DNA from: Virgibacillus sp. MSJ-26
GTDB taxonomy: Bacteria; Bacillota; Bacilli; Bacillales; Amphibacillaceae
NCBI RefSeq assembly: GCF_018918075.1
Contig: NZ_JAHLPW010000013.1
Coordinates: 1-64,000 of the forward strand
DNA: 64,000 nt
Direction: 5' to 3'
The notes beneath the pieces are model-generated. The model saw nothing but the letters and a program-made list of their open reading frames with translations, was not told where the DNA came from and did not search any database. Both the position numbers and the translations under genes were made by a program. Shown here in pieces: positions 10,230-18,320 of the stretch (position 1 is its first letter; each line of letters opens with the position of its first letter).

Positions 10230-10258
10230 ATTGTAGTAAAAAACAAAACTTTTCACAA
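10230..10258 (-). promoter_or_regulatory. Predicted SigA promoter of sucCD with overlapping inverted repeat
   Basis: TTGTGA (10253-10258), a 17-base spacer and TACAAT (10230-10235) lie 35 bases upstream of the sucC start on the minus strand. A dyad, ACAACATT/AATTGTTGT (about 10255-10275), overlaps the -35 box. It is a possible repressor site, although it could equally be a weak end for ylqH transcription. Confidence 0.6.
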
Positions 10259-10291
10259 CAATTAGCGAATGTTGTCGTAAAAAACGATAGA

Positions 10292-10567
10292 TTAATTCAT
10301 CTTTTTTGCTTTTTGATCAGCTCTATAAATAAAAGCAAACACTTCTGCAACGGCTTGATAGAGTTCTTCAGGTATTGTTTCGTTAATGTCAAGTTCAGCC
10401 AACAACTCCACTAATGAACTGTCTTCGAGCATAGGAATATTATTCTGCTTTGCTTTATTCATTATATTTTCAGCAGTTAGCCCTTCTCCTGTAGCTACAA
10501 CTCTTGGCGCCAATTCCTTGTCTTGATCATAACGTAGGGCTGCGGCTTTCTTTCTGTTTTGTTTCAT
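10292..10567 (-). CDS. ylqH: YlqH, FlhB C-terminal-like protein
   Basis: This 91-residue protein resembles the cytoplasmic C-terminal domain of the flagellar export component FlhB. Typical elements are AALRYDQDKELAPRVVATG, AENIMNKAKQNNIPMLED, and a final helix EELYQAVAEVFAFIYR. The NPTH autocleavage motif of true FlhB is absent, and there is no membrane part. It overlaps ylqG by 4 bases (ATGA) and is therefore translationally coupled. Its role is not established. A part in flagellar export is an inference from the fold only. Confidence 0.9.
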   Translation of the reverse strand: MKQNRKKAAALRYDQDKELAPRVVATGEGLTAENIMNKAKQNNIPMLEDSSLVELLAELDINETIPEELYQAVAEVFAFIYRADQKAKKMN

Positions 10568-12384
10568 ATTCGATAATCCATCCCTTGTGTATAAGTTTCA
10601 TAAGTCGAATTCTTTAGTGTGTTTTTTTGATCAGTTTTTGCACTAAGCGGTTTAAATAAAACGGTTGAAAGACGATACTTTAATGATTCTAGGCTCTCTT
10701 TTAAAAGCCCGATAAAGGGAGTGGACATTGATTTCAATTCCTTTAAATCATTATAGACAGTCACTGTAACTGAACGATTCTGAACGTTCATATCGATGAT
10801 TGTTTCTTTTAAATGATTAAGATCTAGAAAAAAATGAATACGGCAGTAGTCTGAATCTATATGCCCGTTTTTCTTTTTCCCTTCAAATTTTAAGTTGACT
10901 TCATTGGCAAGTCCTAATTTGTCACCTGGAAATTGGAGATAAGCGTAAATAATATTGTTAATTTCATTAACAGATTGCAGCTGTAATCCATTTATAATAT
11001 TTAAAATTTTGGTTGAATGCTCGAGTATTGGAGCTTCACTTTGATTTTGATGGGTTAATTGTAGCAATAATCCTTTGAGCGTATGATCCAATTGACTATT
11101 CATATTCTCGGCTACTTGATTTTCATATGATAAACCTACCATATTAGCAAAATTTCTCATATACTGATAAACACGTTGTTCTTCTGATTGATTATTATAG
11201 TCATTGGATAATCCAATCTGGGCAAGGAAATGAGATATTCTTCTGTATATTTGATTATCTTGAAGAAGTTCCATAATTTTCATCAATTTAACAAAGGATT
11301 GAGGTTCATTTTTTAATGATTTAGCAAGTTGTTCTTGTTGTGATTCTGGAAGTAGAGGTAAAACCTCATGCGAAATAAATCGCTTCATTTGTTGATATTC
11401 AGAGGTAGAAAGAGGCGATTGTGATTGTACCGACTGAGCTATTCTACTGGTAAATAAGTGCTCCCATTGATTTCCGAGATCAAACAATGATTCTTGGTTT
11501 TTCTTTATTTGAGTAAAAGCAGAAATAACATCTTGTATATTCTTATTATTGAATAAAAAATAATCATGTTTCTCTATGATGCCTGTTGTAAATGAACTCG
11601 AGGCTGATGATTGACTAAGATTTGACTTCCAATTTGTTCCCCATTCACCATAATTGACTTCAGGTTCAATCATTCCACTTAATTTTAATGCGTTAAAAAA
11701 TGTTGTTTTATTAGTCGTCATGTCGAAAAGCACCTCGTTTTCTACCACTTGTGTAGTGTTAGAAGGTAATCCAATAAGCTGTTTTATATAATTAGAAACA
11801 TATTGTTCAAAAGGGGATAAGCTTACTTGTTGAGTTAGATTTTGTTGTAGTTGTTGCAATTGATTAGCAAGCTGGTTTTTCCCTTGAGACATCAATGCAT
11901 CTAAAACAGATTTAGTTATCGGTAAATTTGCGACTAGCATGCGTTTAAGCGTTTGTTGTGCGTGTTCTTTATCATGCGATTGATCAAGCACCGTCAACGC
12001 TTTTTTAAGTTGTTCTCCATTAAAAGGAATATTATCACTGAGTAATGATTGTATAAAGGTAACATTATCTTTAGTCGTTTTTAAATTTAATTGTTTTAAA
12101 AGAGTTGAACTGTTTTTAGCTGATTGCTCTGTTAATTTCTCACCAAGCATTCTCAAATATATGATGTCATTTGCAACGTTAACTTGAAAATGATACTTAT
12201 CCCCTAACGTAAGTGGTGTTTCGAGTTGTGCCACTAACTTTTTCAAACCGATTTGAATCATGGCTTTATGATTTGGATAAAGTTTTAATATTTGGCCTCG
12301 TATAATTTGACCATCCCTTAATCCACCGGTTGAATCAGATGATCTTATGATTGGTAAGCGCTGATTTATATGCTCAATTGACAC
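10564..12384 (-). CDS. ylqG: YlqG, large hypothetical protein
   Basis: This 606-residue protein is very rich in Gln, Asn, Leu and Ser (for example QLANQLQQLQQNLTQQ). It has no catalytic motif that I recognise, no signal peptide and no membrane span. The C-terminal part (about 440-600, LKFEGKKKNGHIDSDYCRIH, FLDLNHLKETIIDMNVQNR) looks like a compact beta-rich domain reminiscent of FliK-type hook-length proteins; this is only an inference. Position between rnhB and ylqH identifies it as YlqG. GGGGTGG lies 5 bases before GTG 12384, so I prefer that to GTG 12393. Confidence 0.85.
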   Translation of the reverse strand: MSIEHINQRLPIIRSSDSTGGLRDGQIIRGQILKLYPNHKAMIQIGLKKLVAQLETPLTLGDKYHFQVNVANDIIYLRMLGEKLTEQSAKNSSTLLKQLNLKTTKDNVTFIQSLLSDNIPFNGEQLKKALTVLDQSHDKEHAQQTLKRMLVANLPITKSVLDALMSQGKNQLANQLQQLQQNLTQQVSLSPFEQYVSNYIKQLIGLPSNTTQVVENEVLFDMTTNKTTFFNALKLSGMIEPEVNYGEWGTNWKSNLSQSSASSSFTTGIIEKHDYFLFNNKNIQDVISAFTQIKKNQESLFDLGNQWEHLFTSRIAQSVQSQSPLSTSEYQQMKRFISHEVLPLLPESQQEQLAKSLKNEPQSFVKLMKIMELLQDNQIYRRISHFLAQIGLSNDYNNQSEEQRVYQYMRNFANMVGLSYENQVAENMNSQLDHTLKGLLLQLTHQNQSEAPILEHSTKILNIINGLQLQSVNEINNIIYAYLQFPGDKLGLANEVNLKFEGKKKNGHIDSDYCRIHFFLDLNHLKETIIDMNVQNRSVTVTVYNDLKELKSMSTPFIGLLKESLESLKYRLSTVLFKPLSAKTDQKNTLKNSTYETYTQGMDYRI

Positions 12385-12386
12385 AT

Positions 12387-13169
12387 TTACCACCCCAATT
12401 GATAATTAATAACTTCTTTAACAGGAGCGAATGATTTTCTATGGTATGGTGTGATGCCACGTTCTTTTATTTGTTCAACATGATGTTTCGTTCCATATCC
12501 CATATTGGATTTAAAATCATAGCTTGGAAATTCCTTATGTATTTCTTTCATTAATAGATCACGTGTGACTTTAGCTATAATACTTGCTGCGGCAATGGAT
12601 ACACTTTTTTGGTCACCTTTAATAATAGGTGTTGTTGGGTGATTTAAACCGGTTAGCTTAACGGCATCAATCAGTGAATGATCAGGTTGAGGATCTAATG
12701 CTTTTAATGATTGAATCATAGCAAGTTTAGTTGCTTCAAATATATTCATTCTATCGATTGTCTGATTATCAATTATTGATACGTTATATGTGATTGCCTG
12801 TTCTTTAATAGTGTGATAAAAGTTTAAGCGCTGTTTTTCATTGAGTTGTTTGGAATCAGTTAAGCCATACAAGGTAAAATCTGAAGGTAAAATAACGGAT
12901 GCAGCGACAACCGGTCCTGCTAAGGGGCCTCTTCCCGCTTCATCTACACCTGCGATAAGCCGAAATCCCCTTTTAGCAAGCGCATGCTCGTAAGCCTGCA
13001 TATTAACAAATTGTTTTTTTAGTTGCTCTTCCTTTTGCTTCTTTTTTTCATAGCTATTAATAATAGCTTGTACTCCCTTTCGCTCATCCGACCTCAGTTG
13101 GTCGATTCTTTCTTCGGTTAACTCATCATTCCTGAACAATTCCCTCAATTCAGCTATTGACTTCTTCAT
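12387..13169 (-). CDS. rnhB: Ribonuclease HII
   Basis: RNase HII nicks the RNA of RNA-DNA hybrids and removes single ribonucleotides. The 260 residues carry the catalytic Asp-Glu of GVDEAGRGPLAGPVVAA (about residues 76-77) and the second Asp in GLTDSKQLNEKQR. The KVTRD motif carries further conserved residues, as does SNMGYGTKHH near the end. The N-terminal 65 residues are a Lys/Glu-rich extension usual for Bacillus RnhB. GGTGA lies 6 bases before ATG 13169. ylqG begins 2 bases after its stop. Confidence 0.97.
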   Translation of the reverse strand: MKKSIAELRELFRNDELTEERIDQLRSDERKGVQAIINSYEKKKQKEEQLKKQFVNMQAYEHALAKRGFRLIAGVDEAGRGPLAGPVVAASVILPSDFTLYGLTDSKQLNEKQRLNFYHTIKEQAITYNVSIIDNQTIDRMNIFEATKLAMIQSLKALDPQPDHSLIDAVKLTGLNHPTTPIIKGDQKSVSIAAASIIAKVTRDLLMKEIHKEFPSYDFKSNMGYGTKHHVEQIKERGITPYHRKSFAPVKEVINYQLGW

Positions 13170-13319
13170 CCAAACTCACCTGACTCTCTCTCTTTATATC
13201 GACTTTAATTCCAAATTGTTAATAAATAAATCAAACACTAAACTTCCTACACACTAACATTGCGGCATATAAGATATAAACTGTGCGGTAACTCTTTCTG
13301 GCACTCTCAAACCAAAATT

Positions 13320-13500
13320 GGTAAGTGTTAGTCTCACGCTACGGAAATACACTTCGCTTTCCAGGGGCGGATGGCTGGTGAGCCTCAGAATGCAAACGCA
13401 TTTCGGGGTCTCACCGAAGTCTCTGGGACTGCACGTGAATGCTCGCCCCACCGAAGACCATAGCTCACCTAGGAGCCTCCGTGTATGTCCTCCGCTGGTT
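13320..13500 (-). repeat. Dispersed repeat type B, copy 1
   Basis: In minus orientation the core reads GGTGAGACCCCGAAATGCG...TGAGGCTCACC. This matches the core GATGAGACCCCgcAGAGCG...GAGGAGGCTCATC of the copies near 36930 and 57580. The core is itself a dyad. The gene-free region 13170-13939 holds this element and the type A copy at 13640-13892, with no supported gene. Confidence 0.6.
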
Positions 13501-13639
13501 TCAGTGCACTATCAATGTGTAAAAAAATTTCATAATAGCATCAAATAACTTTAATAGTCTGGGTGAGCGCAGGGCGGTGACTCCTCGAAAATTTAAAACC
13601 ATTTTCTTCGTGCGATGCAAAGCTACCGAAGTTTTTCTT

Positions 13640-13892
13640 GTCCTGCGGGAACAGCAAATGGTTTTCGACGGGGCGAACGATAGTACAGTCCCACGAATCT
13701 GAAGACCCCGCAGAGAGGGTAAAGCTAATGAAGGCCGACTAAAACCGTCCTTTGCGGACAACGCCGGCATACCCCTTGCCGGGGCAAGGAGGCTAAAGTC
13801 GTGCCCGCGGAAAGCATCCGCCCGGAGCGATCCCAGACGTTCGGGATTACGCTTGCTTTGAAAAAAGTAGCCCATTAGTTATTGCACATCAT
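13640..13892 (-). repeat. Dispersed repeat type A, copy 1
   Basis: On the minus strand it starts near TGCAATAACTAATGGGCTAC and runs through CAAAGCAAGCGTAATC, CGTCTGGGATCGCTCCGGGC, GGGGTCTTCAGATTCGTGGG, ACTATCGTTCGCCCC and ACCATTTGCT to a Cys-codon-free GC-rich end near CCCGCAGGACAAG. The same words in the same order occur at 36486-36785 (plus) and 48540-48768 (minus). Open frames inside it are by-products of high GC and have no ribosome site. Confidence 0.75.
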
Positions 13893-13939
13893 ATGGATAT
13901 TTCGACGTAGTGTATGGTCTTCGTCTATAGGTATGTGTC

Positions 13940-14788
13940 TTAGTCGTTAACTGATTCGAGTGTTACTCTGCCGAGTTTGCCTGTTCGTAAGTCACGGCTG
14001 ACTATATCTGCTACTTTGTCAAAGTTCACATGCCCCCCGCTCTCAAGCGCTCCTCGTTTTTTTCCGATAGCTGTAAATATATCCCACATATCTACCATGT
14101 CTTCGTTGATACCGTAGCGATTATGGAGCATATCGGGATAATGCTTTTGAAGATAGTTGATTACATAGGCTACCACATCTTGCATGGAAACAAGGTCATC
14201 TTTAATAGTACCAATGGCTGCTAGGCGATAACCTACTGCCTGATCCTCAAATTTAGGCCATAAAATCCCGGGCGTATCTAGCAAATCAAAATCACCTTTA
14301 ACTTTTATCCATGATTGATGTTTTGTCACTCCTGGCCTATCACCTGTTTTAGCAATTTTCTTGTTTGCTAAACGATTGATTAATGTGGATTTTCCTACGT
14401 TAGGAATTCCGATAATTACTGCTCTAGCTGGCCGTGGTTTAATACCTTTTTTAGCAAGCTGATTCATTTTCTTCTGTCCAAGTTGTTTACCACTTTGAAC
14501 AACTTGAGAGATGTCCGCCTTATTATTTACATTGACGGATAAAGTTAGGTGCCCCTCTTCCTCAAAAGAATTTACCCACTTTTCCGTTTGTTTTGGGTCA
14601 GCTAAATCCTTTTTCATCAATAACATTAATTTAGGCTTATCTTTCAACATGTCTTGTAACATAGGATTTTGTGAAGATAAGGGGGAACGTGCATCAACCA
14701 GCTCAATAATAAAGTCAACTAGTTTTAATTTTTCCTCAAGTTCACGCCGGGCCTTTGCCATATGCCCTGGAAACCATTGTATCGTCAT
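13940..14788 (-). CDS. rbgA: Ribosome biogenesis GTPase RbgA (YlqF)
   Basis: RbgA is the circularly permuted GTPase needed for late assembly of the 50S subunit. The G motifs occur in permuted order: G4 MKKDLAD (about 58-64), then G1 GIPNVGKSTLIN (about 126-137), then G3 DTPG (about 170). The N-terminal MTIQWFPGHMAKARRELEE is characteristic. The 282-residue length matches B. subtilis. CGGAGG lies 9 bases before ATG 14788. It follows the signal peptidase gene, as is common outside B. subtilis. Confidence 0.97.
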   Translation of the reverse strand: MTIQWFPGHMAKARRELEEKLKLVDFIIELVDARSPLSSQNPMLQDMLKDKPKLMLLMKKDLADPKQTEKWVNSFEEEGHLTLSVNVNNKADISQVVQSGKQLGQKKMNQLAKKGIKPRPARAVIIGIPNVGKSTLINRLANKKIAKTGDRPGVTKHQSWIKVKGDFDLLDTPGILWPKFEDQAVGYRLAAIGTIKDDLVSMQDVVAYVINYLQKHYPDMLHNRYGINEDMVDMWDIFTAIGKKRGALESGGHVNFDKVADIVSRDLRTGKLGRVTLESVND

Positions 14789-14829
14789 GATCTACATCCT
14801 CCGTTTAGAATTGTAATTATACCCGTCAA

Positions 14830-15402
14830 CTATTCAAGAGACTTCATAGTTTGCCAGCGACTAATAGGCCAAAAAACGATATTAGTTTTACCGACAATTT
14901 GCGATTTTGAGATTAAACCAATAATTCGGCTATCGGTTGAGTTATTTCGATTGTCTCCTAAAACTAAATATTCATTCTCAGGAATTTTCGAGTAACCACC
15001 AGGCAGCTCTTCTAAAGTGAAATTTTCATAAAAAGTCGGTTCATCAATCATCCCATTTTCATTCTTATATTCAAGAAATGGTTCTGCTACTTCTTCGCCA
15101 TCAATGTACAATGTATGATCCCTGACTTCCACATGCTCTCCTGGTAACCCAATAATTCGTTTAATGAAATCCTTTTGTTCGGAAGCATGAAAAACGATAA
15201 TATCAAACCGTTCTGGCTCATTAAAATGGTAATCGATTTTATTCACTAACATTTTATCTTGGTCATGTAACGTTGGATACATCGAAAAACCATCAACAAT
15301 TATTGGTGCAAATAAAAACATTCTTATAAAAGCTGTAATAGCTAATGCCACTAAAAATACTTTAAACCATTCTATCCATTCATTCTCGCGGTCATTTAAC
15401 AT
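14830..15402 (-). CDS. lepB: Signal peptidase I
   Basis: This membrane-bound Ser/Lys peptidase removes signal peptides from exported proteins. A single N-terminal membrane helix (FKVFLVALAITAFIRMFLFA, about 13-32) precedes the catalytic Ser40 in DGFSMYPTL and Lys81 in KDFIKRIIGLPGE. The VLGDNRNNSTDSR box lies near residue 150. Its 190 residues are typical of Bacillus Sip proteins. It sits between rplS and rbgA after the rplS terminator; B. subtilis has no sip gene here. Confidence 0.96.
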   Translation of the reverse strand: MLNDRENEWIEWFKVFLVALAITAFIRMFLFAPIIVDGFSMYPTLHDQDKMLVNKIDYHFNEPERFDIIVFHASEQKDFIKRIIGLPGEHVEVRDHTLYIDGEEVAEPFLEYKNENGMIDEPTFYENFTLEELPGGYSKIPENEYLVLGDNRNNSTDSRIIGLISKSQIVGKTNIVFWPISRWQTMKSLE

Positions 15403-15453
15403 TTCTAATCCCTGCCATTTTTCATCTATTTCTTGCCTAGTTATGATCTAACA

Positions 15454-15483
15454 TAAAAAGAGCTTGCCAACATTGACAAGCTC
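15454..15483 (-). terminator. Terminator after rplS
   Basis: GAGCTTGCC (15460-15468) pairs with GACAAGCTC (15475-15483) on a short loop. On the minus strand it is followed by TTTTTATG. It ends the rimM-trmD-rplS unit upstream of lepB. Confidence 0.85.
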
Positions 15484-15503
15484 CCTTCTGAACTGATTTC
15501 AAT

Positions 15504-15848
15504 TTATCGACGTTCTCTAATACGTGCTGCTTTTCCACGTAGATTACGTAAATAATATAATTTTGCACGACGAACAGAACCGCGTCTTGCCACTTCGATT
15601 TCCGCAATTCGTGGTGAATGAACTGGGAATGTACGTTCCACACCTACTCCGTAAGAAATTTTTCTTACTGTAAATGTTTCACTGATTCCACCGCCTTGGC
15701 GTTTGATGACAACACCTTCGAATACCTGAATACGTTCACGACTTCCTTCAACTACTTTTACGTGAACTTTAACAGTATCACCAGCGCGGAAATCAGGATG
15801 ATCTGTACGAAGTTGATCTTTAGTTACTTCTTCGATTATATTTTGCAT
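15504..15848 (-). CDS. rplS: Ribosomal protein L19 (bL19)
   Basis: L19 lies at the 30S-50S interface. The 114 residues show the family signatures [50 protein letters not shown] and [18 protein letters not shown] lies 7 bases before ATG 15848. A predicted L19 leader structure lies 18-58 bases upstream of the start. Confidence 0.98.
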   Translation of the reverse strand: MQNIIEEVTKDQLRTDHPDFRAGDTVKVHVKVVEGSRERIQVFEGVVIKRQGGGISETFTVRKISYGVGVERTFPVHSPRIAEIEVARRGSVRRAKLYYLRNLRGKAARIRERR

Positions 15849-15866
15849 CCTGCTTCACTCCTTCCA

Positions 15867-15907
15867 AACCAATGTTCTTAACCGTCTAAGGGCAGCGGAA
15901 CATCGTT
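15867..15907 (-). ncRNA. Predicted L19 ribosomal-protein leader
   Basis: On the minus strand AACGATGTTC and GAACATTGGTT close a stem over an inner CCG/CGG pairing with an internal loop. The whole lies immediately upstream of rplS. This architecture and the words GTTCCGCTGCCCTTAGACGG resemble the L19 leader known from Firmicutes. It would let L19 control its own messenger. The match was made by eye; a covariance search was not run. Confidence 0.65.
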
Positions 15908-16004
15908 TATACGACTTAAGTATCTACTTAAGCACATGGTTAAATATATCATATCTATCCTGAGAATTCAACTGTCTTTATAAACAATTCCATGTATAAT
16001 TTTA

Positions 16005-16742
16005 CTATTTTTCATCATTCATTATTTCATTTAAAAAAGCTCTCTCACTTTCGGATAAATTGTAACCTTTCAGTAAATCTGGTCTTCGCTTGTACGTACG
16101 GCGAAGTGATTCTTTTATGCGCCATTCTTTAATTTTTTCATGATGCCCCGACAAAAGAACATCGGGCACTGTCATGCCACGATAGTCTGCTGGTCTTGTA
16201 TAATGAGGGTGTTCTAATAACCCTGTTGAGAATGAGTCTTCTGTTGCTGATTCATCGTTACCTAGGACATTAGGTAAAAGTCTTACTAGGCTGTCAATAA
16301 CAACCATCGCTCCGAGTTCGCCACCTGTAAGCACATAATCTCCGATAGATATTTCATCTGTGACTAGTTGCTCTCTTATTCGCTCGTCATACCCTTCATA
16401 ATGGCCGCAAATAAATATAAGTTGTTTTTCCTGTGCTAATTCTTCAGCTTTTTTTTGAGTATATGGTTCACCTTGGGGGCACATAAGAATGATTCGTGGC
16501 TTACCATGAGAAACCTCTGTAAGTGTATCCACTGCATCAAAAACAGGCTGTGGTGTAAGAACCATCCCGGCTCCTCCACCATAAGGATAATCATCTACTT
16601 TATGATGTTTGTTTGTGGAATACTTACGAAAGTCTACTAAGTTATAAGTAAACTTTTCATTTTCTTGCGCTTTTTTTAAAATTGATGCATTTAAGACACT
16701 AGTAAACATTTCTGGAAACAAAGTTAAAATATCTATATGCAT
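16005..16742 (-). CDS. trmD: tRNA (guanine-N1)-methyltransferase TrmD
   Basis: TrmD makes m1G37 in tRNAs and prevents frameshifting. This SPOUT enzyme of 245 residues shows the trefoil-knot S-adenosylmethionine region ([31 protein letters not shown]) and the N-terminal [13 protein letters not shown]. The start codon overlaps the rimM stop by one base (TAATG), indicating coupling. The rimM-trmD-rplS order is conserved. Confidence 0.98.
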   Translation of the reverse strand: MHIDILTLFPEMFTSVLNASILKKAQENEKFTYNLVDFRKYSTNKHHKVDDYPYGGGAGMVLTPQPVFDAVDTLTEVSHGKPRIILMCPQGEPYTQKKAEELAQEKQLIFICGHYEGYDERIREQLVTDEISIGDYVLTGGELGAMVVIDSLVRLLPNVLGNDESATEDSFSTGLLEHPHYTRPADYRGMTVPDVLLSGHHEKIKEWRIKESLRRTYKRRPDLLKGYNLSESERAFLNEIMNDEK

Positions 16743-17254
16743 TAATCTAGCAATCCTTCCATTGGATCGATGACAATTTTTTTATCGTTCACATCAATTG
16801 ACTTGACGACAGATTTAATATTAGGAATCAAATATTCTTTACCTTCCTTATTAATCACAACAAATACATCATTAGCTCCAGGAGATAAAATCTCTTTCAC
16901 ATCTCCTACGGGTTCTTCGATTGTTGTATATACTGCACAACCAATAATTTCATGGTAGTAATATTCGTCCTTTGGGAGCTCCGTCTGCTGCTCTTCAGAT
17001 ATTTGGAGATGGGCACCTTTTAAACCTTCTACATCGTTTAAATCGCTATATCCTTCAAATTTTAATAATATAAAACCTTTATGGAGACGCTGACTCCTGA
17101 TAACTACTTTCTGGACTGGTTTGTTCTTTTGTACTAAGTATAAATCCTTTCCCACTTCGAAACGATCTTTGAAGTCACTAATTCGATAGACTTTTACTTC
17201 GCCACGAATACCATGTGTATTGACTATTTCACCTACGTTAAACATTTTATCCAT
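16742..17254 (-). CDS. rimM: 16S rRNA processing protein RimM
   Basis: RimM assists maturation of the 30S head and binds S19. The 170 residues comprise the N-terminal RimM barrel ([32 protein letters not shown]) and the C-terminal PRC barrel ([35 protein letters not shown]). GGTGA precedes ATG 17254. It is coupled to trmD. Confidence 0.96.
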   Translation of the reverse strand: MDKMFNVGEIVNTHGIRGEVKVYRISDFKDRFEVGKDLYLVQKNKPVQKVVIRSQRLHKGFILLKFEGYSDLNDVEGLKGAHLQISEEQQTELPKDEYYYHEIIGCAVYTTIEEPVGDVKEILSPGANDVFVVINKEGKEYLIPNIKSVVKSIDVNDKKIVIDPMEGLLD

Positions 17255-17269
17255 TCATTTCACCTACTA

Positions 17270-17656
17270 CTATTCTATACGTATAACAATATTGTCTTTT
17301 ATAACTATAGCGTGTTCACTCATAACTTCATCCCAATGCTCACCTTCATTGACTTCAACAAGAGCTTCAACTTCTCGTTCAATAATTTCACTACCTATTT
17401 CAAGTATCTCCAATTGCTCTAATTTAAAGTCAATTGATTTGATGCGATGCTGTCTTTGGTTAATTTCACGTTGAAATCGACTTTTAATCTCCTGCTTCGA
17501 TGTTCCAATTTTATTTTCTAGTTTTCTCTGTTCAAACAATAATTGTTGACACTCTTGTTCAAGCCGCATTTTTTGATGAATGAAATTATTTTTTAGTTTC
17601 TCTTTACTTTTTTCGGTGATGATTTGCTTCACTTGGATTTTCTTAATGATATTCAC
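17270..17656 (-). CDS. ylqD: YlqD family coiled-coil protein
   Basis: This 128-residue protein of unknown role has a long central coiled coil (about 15-85, with EQECQQLLFEQRKLENK and REINQRQHRIKSIDFKLEQ). A short C-terminal beta region follows (GEHWDEVMSEHAIVIKDNIV). The length equals that of B. subtilis YlqD, and the position between khpA and rimM is the same. GTG start at 17656 with GGGGAAAA upstream. It lies after a hairpin that follows khpA. Confidence 0.9.
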   Translation of the reverse strand: MNIIKKIQVKQIITEKSKEKLKNNFIHQKMRLEQECQQLLFEQRKLENKIGTSKQEIKSRFQREINQRQHRIKSIDFKLEQLEILEIGSEIIEREVEALVEVNEGEHWDEVMSEHAIVIKDNIVIRIE

Positions 17657-17699
17657 ACGTTTTCCCCGCTCTCACATAAGGTAAGCCTTCTGAAATGTG

Positions 17700-17729
17700 G
17701 AAAAAGGGAAAGGTATCCCCTCTCCCTTT
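17700..17729 (-). terminator. Terminator at the end of khpA
   Basis: AAAGGGAAAGG (17703-17713) pairs with CCTCTCCCTTT (17719-17729), overlapping the khpA stop codon. On the minus strand it is followed by TTTTTCC. It would separate rpsP-khpA from ylqD, at least partly. Confidence 0.7.
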
Positions 17730-17955
17730 ACATAATATCTAAATAAATCCTTTTATTTGCATCCGTTTTAGCTGCGTAGACAACTGTTCGAATGGCTTTA
17801 GCTACGCGACCATTCTTGCCAATAATCTTTCCAACATCATCTTCATTCACGGCAAGATGATAGACAATTTTCGTGTCTTCTTCTTTTTCTGTTACGACAA
17901 TATCATCCGGATTATCGACAAGCGGGGTCACAATAGTTTTAATTAGGGCTTTCAT
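17728..17955 (-). CDS. khpA: KH-domain RNA-binding protein KhpA (YlqC)
   Basis: KhpA is a small KH protein that partners KhpB/Jag in RNA binding and affects cell length in related bacteria. The 75 residues form one KH domain with the loop GKNGR in VGKIIGKNGRVAKAIRTVV. It lies 14 bases after rpsP, a conserved pairing. Confidence 0.94.
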   Translation of the reverse strand: MKALIKTIVTPLVDNPDDIVVTEKEEDTKIVYHLAVNEDDVGKIIGKNGRVAKAIRTVVYAAKTDANKRIYLDIM

Positions 17956-17969
17956 GATATCACACTACT

Positions 17970-18242
17970 TTACTTTTGATTTTTCTGGTCGTGGAATTTT
18001 TTCATGATGCCTTGTTTTGAAAATAGATTACGTACTGTATCACTTGGTTGCGCGCCGTTCGTCATCCAGCTAAGTGCTTTTTCTTCATCAATTTTAATTT
18101 CAACCGGATTGGAAATTGGATTATATGTTCCAATTTGTTCGATTTGACGACCGTCTCTAGGAGAACGTGAGTCGGCAACTACAATACGATAAAATGGGTT
18201 TCTTTTAGATCCCATACGTTTCATACGAATTTTAACAGCCAT
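17970..18242 (-). CDS. rpsP: Ribosomal protein S16 (bS16)
   Basis: S16 is an early 30S assembly protein. [32 protein letters not shown] and IEQIGTYNP are the family hallmarks, and 90 residues is the normal length. GGAGGTGC lies before ATG 18242. It follows ffh as in other Bacillaceae. Confidence 0.98.
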   Translation of the reverse strand: MAVKIRMKRMGSKRNPFYRIVVADSRSPRDGRQIEQIGTYNPISNPVEIKIDEEKALSWMTNGAQPSDTVRNLFSKQGIMKKFHDQKNQK

Positions 18243-18320
18243 GCTTGCACCTCCAACATAATTTGTATTAACAAGTTTAGATTCTATCAGAAACTTGGAT
18301 GTCTGTAAAGGGTTTTTACA

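Noticed and set aside
13501..13875. Open frame of 124 codons in the rnhB-rbgA gap
   Set aside because: It lies within the type A repeat, has no ribosome site, and the corresponding frame is not conserved in the other copies.
18246..18300. Hairpin CAAGTTT/AAACTTG between ffh and rpsP
   Set aside because: The 7-bp stem has no T run on either strand, so it is not supported as a terminator.
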